Assembly (NCBI GenBank): GCA_025357895.1
Contig: JANYLL010000093.1
Location: 1 to 10,727, forward strand
Source: Ignavibacteriota bacterium
Lineage (GTDB): Bacteria; Bacteroidota; Ignavibacteria; Palsa-1295
Length of the DNA stretch: 10,727 nt
Direction of reading: 5' to 3'
The notes under the pieces are model-generated. The model was not told where the DNA came from and ran no database searches. It saw only the letters and a program-made list of their open reading frames with translations. Both the position numbers and the translations under genes were made by a program. How positions within the stretch are numbered: the stretch's first letter is position 1; each line of letters opens with the position of its first letter. Of the stretch, positions 7,357 to 10,727 are shown one piece after another.

Positions 7357-9627
7357 ATGAAAACGGAAATATCCATAACGCCTTTACCCGTTACTTCGCA
7401 GCCTGAAGGTAGTGAAGAGGATTCCGTTTCCTTAAAAAAAACTGAGGAGACCGGCGAAACGATTTATAAAGAAAAGCTTCACGAACTCCTTGAAGCCTGC
7501 CGGAAGAATCTAAAAAACTTTGATGAAGCAATGGTGACTAAGGCGCTGCGCCTTTGTTACGATGCTCATAAGAATGACCGCCGAGCCTCGGGCGAGCCCT
7601 ACTTTATTCATCCCTTCGCCGTATCCATGATCGTTGCGCAGGAAATTCCGCTCGATGATGTTTCGGTTGCCTGTGCCTTGCTCCATGATGTCGTTGAGGA
7701 TACGGCTTACAGCCTTGAGGAGATCAGAGAGGAATTCGGTGATGAAGTTGCAGGTATTGTTGATGGAGCAACGAAGATATCGGATATTTTCAAATCCCGC
7801 GAAATTACTCAGGCAGAAAGCTATCGCAAGCTAATGCTTTCGATGGTGGACGATGTGCGCGTTATGCTCATCAAATTCGCTGACCGTCTGCACAATATGC
7901 GGACGATCGAATTCTTACCTCCTGAACGCCAGCTTCGGATGGCAAAAGAAACGCTTGACGTCTATGCGCCATTCGCTCATCGCTTCGGTTTGGCAAAAGT
8001 TAAATGGGAATTGGAAGATCTCTCCTTCAAAGTCTTAAACCGCGAAGCGTACGATAATATAAGAAAACTCCTTGTCGAGACACGGGTTGATAGAGAAAAT
8101 TATATTGCCGATGTCGTATCGCCGATCAAAGCAGAGTTACAGAAAGAAGGATACAAATTCGAGATCGTCGGCAGACCGAAGCATATCTTCTCGATCTATA
8201 ATAAAATGATCCGTCTTGGCAAAAAGGTCGAAGATCTTTACGATCTTTTTGCTATCCGTATTATTATTGATACAAAGAACGATAACGATTGCTTTTCCGT
8301 CTATGGTATCGTCTCCTCGATCTATACACCTGTTCCTGAACGCTTCAAGAATTATATTTCCGTACCAAAAAAGAATGGATATCAGTCCATTCATACGACC
8401 GTCATCGGACCGACCGGAAAGATGGTTGAAGTCCAGATCCGCACGAAGGGAATGCACGAAATTGCCGAGAAGGGAGTGGCTGCACATTGGAAATATAAGG
8501 AGAATATTACCAAGACCGATCCGGATATTGATGAATGGGTAAAATGGGTTTCTAACGTCTTCGAGCAGCATGGTGATGACGCACCAAAGGCGCTGATGGA
8601 AAGCTTTAAACTAAACCTTTATCAGGATGAAATATATGTATTTACGCCTACAGGAGATTTGAAGATTTTACCGAAAGGCTCTACGATCGTTGACTTCGCT
8701 TTTGAGATTCATACACATGTTGGCTTACGTACGATCGGTGCAAAAGTCGGCGGAAAGATCGTGCCTCTTCATACGAAACTTGTCTCAGGAAATCAGGTTG
8801 AGATCATCACCTCAAAAAATCAGCGCCCAAACCCAGATTGGGAGCAGTTTGTCGTAACGCATAAGGCGCGTAACCAGATTCGCAAATTCCTCAATGAGGA
8901 ACAACGCGTCAAGATTCTTGAAGGAAAGGACATTCTTCAGAAACGTCTTGCCAAGGCAAAGCTTCACGTAAATGACGACACACTTGCTAAATTTGCTACA
9001 ACGACAAGTTCAGGCAATATCGGAAAGCTTCATCTTGCGATCGCCGATGCGAAAGTTGATATTGATGATATCATCTCAGAGCTTCGCGATTTTATCAAGC
9101 CGGGGGGACCGGAAAAGAAGGAGGAAGTTTCTGCTCCGAAAGAAGCTCCGTATCTTGAAGAATCACGCAGGCAGACAGGTATCCTTATTCAGGGCAAGCG
9201 CGACGATCTGCTTTATAGTTATGCCAAATGTTGCACACCTGTGCCGGGCGATGATGTTGTAGGCATCGTTACGATCGGGCATGGCGTAAAGATCCATAGA
9301 AGAAGTTGCCATAATATTTCGCTAATGCAGCTTGATACCCGTAAAGAACGCCTCATCGATGTCGAATGGCCAGGCACTGAAGCGGCAGATTATCTTGTCG
9401 GCATCCGAATCTATGGCGAAGACCGCCCCGGCATGATAAGCGATCTGACTCATGTCATATCCAGCTACAATAATACCAATATCCGTTCTTTTAGTATTGA
9501 TACTACCGATCAGATGTTCGACGGTAAAATGACGGTCTATGTAAAAAATACGTATCACCTAAGCCGCCTCCTCGAAAAGCTCCGGCATGTACGAGGGGTC
9601 ACCTCAGCAGAGAGATATGAAGAATAA
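7357..9627 (+). CDS. rel: Bifunctional (p)ppGpp synthetase/hydrolase, RelA/SpoT family
   Basis: The 756-residue length and full domain order match long Rel proteins. The HD hydrolase domain (~60-200) has its metal/catalytic residues: H85 (YFIHPFAVS), H110-D111 with E114-D115 (LLHDVVEDT) and D176 (FADRLHNMRT), so hydrolysis of (p)ppGpp is expected. The synthetase domain (~250-375) has GRPKHIFSIYNKM (272-284), NGYQSIHTTV and EVQIRTKGMHEIAEKGVAAHW. A TGS domain (~420-485, EIYVFTPTGDLKILPKGST), a helical linker, a zinc-finger/conserved-cysteine region (C625, C626, H647, C651) and a C-terminal ACT domain (~680-754, GEDRPGMISDL) follow. The synthetase loop reads R329-F-K-N332 where bifunctional enzymes usually have RxKD. 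It sets cellular alarmone levels under starvation and binds stalled ribosomes through its C-terminal half. It begins 31 nt after the preceding stop, so it is probably co-transcribed, and its end abuts ruvX. Confidence 0.97.
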   Translation: MKTEISITPLPVTSQPEGSEEDSVSLKKTEETGETIYKEKLHELLEACRKNLKNFDEAMVTKALRLCYDAHKNDRRASGEPYFIHPFAVSMIVAQEIPLDDVSVACALLHDVVEDTAYSLEEIREEFGDEVAGIVDGATKISDIFKSREITQAESYRKLMLSMVDDVRVMLIKFADRLHNMRTIEFLPPERQLRMAKETLDVYAPFAHRFGLAKVKWELEDLSFKVLNREAYDNIRKLLVETRVDRENYIADVVSPIKAELQKEGYKFEIVGRPKHIFSIYNKMIRLGKKVEDLYDLFAIRIIIDTKNDNDCFSVYGIVSSIYTPVPERFKNYISVPKKNGYQSIHTTVIGPTGKMVEVQIRTKGMHEIAEKGVAAHWKYKENITKTDPDIDEWVKWVSNVFEQHGDDAPKALMESFKLNLYQDEIYVFTPTGDLKILPKGSTIVDFAFEIHTHVGLRTIGAKVGGKIVPLHTKLVSGNQVEIITSKNQRPNPDWEQFVVTHKARNQIRKFLNEEQRVKILEGKDILQKRLAKAKLHVNDDTLAKFATTTSSGNIGKLHLAIADAKVDIDDIISELRDFIKPGGPEKKEEVSAPKEAPYLEESRRQTGILIQGKRDDLLYSYAKCCTPVPGDDVVGIVTIGHGVKIHRRSCHNISLMQLDTRKERLIDVEWPGTEAADYLVGIRIYGEDRPGMISDLTHVISSYNNTNIRSFSIDTTDQMFDGKMTVYVKNTYHLSRLLEKLRHVRGVTSAERYEE

Positions 9628-9645
9628 ATACAAGGATGTAGGCGA

Positions 9646-9700
9646 AAGGATGAAGGATGAAAATAATTCCGATTCATCCTTCATCCTTCATTCTTCATCC
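9646..9700. repeat. Palindromic heptamer repeat (GGATGAA/TTCATCC) overlapping the ruvX start
   Basis: A perfect 16-bp inverted repeat pairs 9646-9661 with 9673-9688 over an 11-nt loop. The right side consists of four tandem heptamers, TTCATCC, TTCATCC, TTCATTC and TTCATCC (9673-9700). The left side holds two complementary units. The array is translated as the serine-rich N-terminal tail of RuvX (SSFILHSSSF). From memory, similar heptamer-encoded tails recur at starts of unrelated genes in several bacterial phyla, pointing to a dispersed mobile or expanding repeat; this needs a genome search. It separates rel from the conserved part of ruvX. Confidence 0.85.
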
Positions 9701-10126
9701 TTTTCCCAATCTCGCGTATTAGCTATTGATTACGGCTCCAAACGAGTTGGGCTTGCCATCAGTGATGAGCTGAGGATGCTGGCGCGCCCTTTTAATTTTC
9801 TGGAAAATACGAACCGCCTCCTGAAAGAAATTCTTGCCATTATCGAAACCGAACATATCGGCTGCGTTATCTTAGGTCTTCCGAGAACGCTTGCAGGAAC
9901 CGATAGCGAATTCACCACACAGGTCCGCGCCTTCGCCGAAAAGCTTTTTGCAAAGCTCGATACGAAAAACATCGAACATCATTTTTACGACGAGCGCCTT
10001 ACCTCCGTTATGGCGCAGGCAAATATCTCAGAGCAGGGTTGGAGCAAATCCAAACGCGAAGAAAAGCACCGAAAGGATGAAGAAGCAGCGAGGATAATCC
10101 TCCAGGAATTCCTCGATAATCTGTAA
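9650..10126 (+). CDS. ruvX: RuvX/YqgF-family putative Holliday-junction resolvase / pre-16S rRNA nuclease
   Basis: From ATG 9650 the protein is 158 residues, close to the family length (~140-150) plus an N-terminal extension. RNase H-like motifs are in order: VLAIDYGSKRVGLAISD with the first catalytic Asp at residue 27, VILGLPRTLAGT, then HHFYDERLTSVMAQ, and the C-terminal KDEEAARIILQEFLDNL with the last conserved Asp. The family is linked to 16S rRNA 5'-end maturation and to Holliday-junction resolution, acting in the cytoplasm. The first ~21 residues (MKDENNSDSSFILHSSSFSQS) come from the heptamer palindrome and are not conserved family sequence. ATG 9617, overlapping the rel end by 11 bp, is an alternative start in the same frame. 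ATG 9650 is preferred because it is nearest to the domain and has AGG seven bases upstream. There is no start codon between the repeat and the conserved domain, so the gene apparently relies on a repeat-supplied or upstream start. Probably co-transcribed with rel. Confidence 0.92.
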   Translation: MKDENNSDSSFILHSSSFSQSRVLAIDYGSKRVGLAISDELRMLARPFNFLENTNRLLKEILAIIETEHIGCVILGLPRTLAGTDSEFTTQVRAFAEKLFAKLDTKNIEHHFYDERLTSVMAQANISEQGWSKSKREEKHRKDEEAARIILQEFLDNL

Positions 10127-10320
10127 TCCTTTTCCCCTTATTTTCCGAAAAGAGCCTCCGTAACCTCATTAAAATTCAACTACATAACATTTCGCACACA
10201 CACTTTTCTCTTACCCTAATTTTTCTCTTCACATTTTAGCTTAACATGGTGCCTTTCATATCACAGACAATATACGACAAAGAAAATCATTTGTCAAGGT
10301 GCTCAAATTATTATATTTTA

Positions 10321-10340
10321 TGTGGATAAGTTGTTGATAA
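10321..10340 (-). promoter_or_regulatory. Two tandem DnaA-box-like sites
   Basis: Read on the minus strand, 10321-10329 is TTATCCACA, identical to the classical DnaA consensus. Two bases away, 10332-10340 is TTATCAACA, one mismatch from it, in the same orientation. They lie between an AT-rich stretch (10305-10320) and an AT-rich palindrome. Two boxes could form a DnaA-binding site at a promoter or part of an origin. No dnaA, dnaN or other origin-linked gene is in the window, and no further good boxes were found, so an origin call is speculative. Confidence 0.5.
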
Positions 10341-10376
10341 ATAATTAGAAAATTGAGTGACAATTTTCTAATTATT
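10340..10376. repeat. Perfect 16-bp AT-rich inverted repeat with 5-nt loop
   Basis: AATAATTAGAAAATTG (10340-10355) is the exact reverse complement of 10361-10376, with loop AGTGA. It starts at the last base of the second DnaA-box-like site. The arms are strongly AT-rich, with no T-tract characteristic of a terminator beyond the stem. It could form a cruciform or a hairpin in RNA, or be the core of a MITE-like element bounded by AGGTGCTC/GAGCACCT. Confidence 0.75.
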
Positions 10377-10466
10377 GTAGTATATTGCACCCCATTATTA
10401 CGAGCACCTATAACCGAATTATTGATTGGTATTAATCTCGTTACGATAAGAAAACGAGAATCGCTT

Positions 10467-10561
10467 AAGTTTGCCGGAGTTAGCTTAGTAAATAAACCCG
10501 TGATCTCCGATACATCATATTTTTTAAGGACAAATCCAAAAAATTTTGGAGCGGCAAACTT
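10467..10561. repeat. Long-range 10-bp stem enclosing a second hairpin (possible structured RNA)
   Basis: AAGTTTGCCG (10467-10476) is exactly complementary to CGGCAAACTT (10552-10561). Three further pairs, CGC/GCG (10462-10464, 10562-10564), can form across a 2-nt bulge. Inside, directly against the 3' strand, is a hairpin TCCAAAA/TTTTGGA (10535-10541, 10544-10550). The GAG at 10477-10479 can pair with CTC at 10505-10507. The layout resembles a small multi-branch junction, as found in structured leaders. It matches no riboswitch class I recognise. Confidence 0.4.
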
Positions 10562-10663
10562 GCGCCTACCGCCCCATTGTACTATAAAGGCGCATACCAA
10601 TCCGAAAACGGAATGGCACATACCCGTATTGGACGTACAAGTATGTAAACCATTTCGTTTCGG

Positions 10664-10686
10664 GTTTTATTTCAAAAAAATAAAAC
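10664..10686. repeat. AT-rich hairpin immediately upstream of the last start codon
   Basis: GTTTTATTT (10664-10672) pairs perfectly with AAATAAAAC (10678-10686) over a 5-nt loop CAAAA. An outer GTTTCG (10657-10662) can pair with CGAAAC (10702-10707), which would enclose the ATG at 10693 in the closing structure and might limit its translation. A regulatory role is inference. Confidence 0.45.
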
Positions 10687-10692
10687 TGAAAA

Positions 10693-10727
10693 ATGAAAAA
10701 TCGAAACATACTCATTGCCGCACTTTT
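10693..10727 (+). CDS. N-terminus of a probable exported protein (partial, runs off the window)
   Basis: ATG 10693 opens MKNRNILIAAL and then runs off the right edge. A short basic start (K, R) followed by a hydrophobic run is typical of a signal peptide. No Shine-Dalgarno sequence is evident, which is usual for Bacteroidota-type genomes. Only eleven codons are visible, so neither the reality of the gene nor its function can be confirmed. It would be the gene served by the preceding long intergenic region. Confidence 0.5.
   Translation, partial: MKNRNILIAAL

Larger units (their letters stand above)
10127..10692. other. AT-rich non-coding region with DnaA-box-like sites and several inverted repeats
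   Basis: No protein-like frame was found in these 566 bases. A 121-codon minus-strand frame across 10256-10621 has no recognisable domain and runs through the hairpins. Contents: an 8-bp inverted repeat AGGTGCTC (10297-10304) / GAGCACCT (10402-10409) enclosing two DnaA-box-like sites and a perfect 16-bp hairpin; a 7-bp hairpin TCTCGTT/AACGAGA (10436-10442, 10453-10459); a long-range stem at 10467-10561; an interrupted inverted repeat TTGTAC/GTACAA (10577-10582, 10635-10640); and an AT-rich hairpin just before the next start. No convincing terminator follows ruvX. It could be a promoter/leader region, a MITE-like remnant or a replication-associated site. Confidence 0.6.

Noticed and set aside
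10128..10152. Possible terminator after ruvX (CTTTTC/GAAAAG)
   Set aside because: Only a weak 6-bp A/T-dominated stem with a 12-nt loop and no T-tract after it.
10464..10512. tRNA-like stretch (GAGTTAGCTTAGTA resembles a D-arm)
   Set aside because: No T-arm (GGTTCGA-type) sequence or acceptor-stem pairing could be found at the right distance on either strand.
10256..10621. 121-codon minus-strand open frame after ruvX
   Set aside because: No recognisable domain, composition follows the AT-rich spacer, and it runs through several inverted repeats and the DnaA-like sites.
1..10727. CRISPR array, phage genes or a multi-gene defence system
   Set aside because: No regularly spaced direct repeats of CRISPR size, no cas or phage structural motifs; all large frames are explained by the listed genes.

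Overview
The window reads as an accessory-to-housekeeping junction from a member of the Bacteroidota/Chlorobiota (FCB) group. The strongest pointer is a C-terminal type IX secretion (T9SS) sorting tail on the first large protein; T9SS is known only from this broad group. The mix of an IgGFc-binding-type surface protein, ASH-like repeats, a TonB-dependent receptor with a carboxypeptidase-regulatory-like N-terminal domain, and a Rel protein without the RLRDW motif I associate with classical Bacteroidetes fits Kapabacteria/Ignavibacteria-like lineages. That last placement is inference.

Layout, all genes on the + strand. 1-134: right end of an IS3-family insertion sequence, with the last 25 codons of its transposase and a terminal end finishing in ...GGGGGACA. 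Abutting it is a 5'-decapitated gene (to 2685) for a T9SS-exported IgGFc-binding-type surface protein. 2771-5475: a small lipoprotein gene overlapping by ATGA a TonB-dependent outer-membrane receptor gene, so probably a translationally coupled import pair of unknown substrate. 5487-5531: two mutually exclusive hairpins. 5547-7325: a TatD nuclease domain in one open frame with a signal peptide, coiled coil and outer-membrane beta-barrel. This is either a real fusion or an indel in a poly-T tract. 7357-9627: bifunctional (p)ppGpp synthetase/hydrolase (rel). 9650-10126: RuvX/YqgF, whose start lies inside a palindromic heptamer repeat. 10127-10692: AT-rich non-coding DNA with two tandem DnaA-box-like sites, a perfect 16-bp hairpin and a long-range stem. 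10693-end: first codons of a probable exported protein.

The left half is envelope and surface biology: adhesion or surface coat, then lipoprotein plus receptor. The right half is housekeeping: nuclease, stringent response, Holliday-junction/rRNA processing. I found no recognisable new multi-gene defence or metabolic system. The points most worth checking are the TatD/outer-membrane-protein junction, the IS-truncated surface protein, the heptamer palindrome at the ruvX start, and the structured AT-rich intergenic region.
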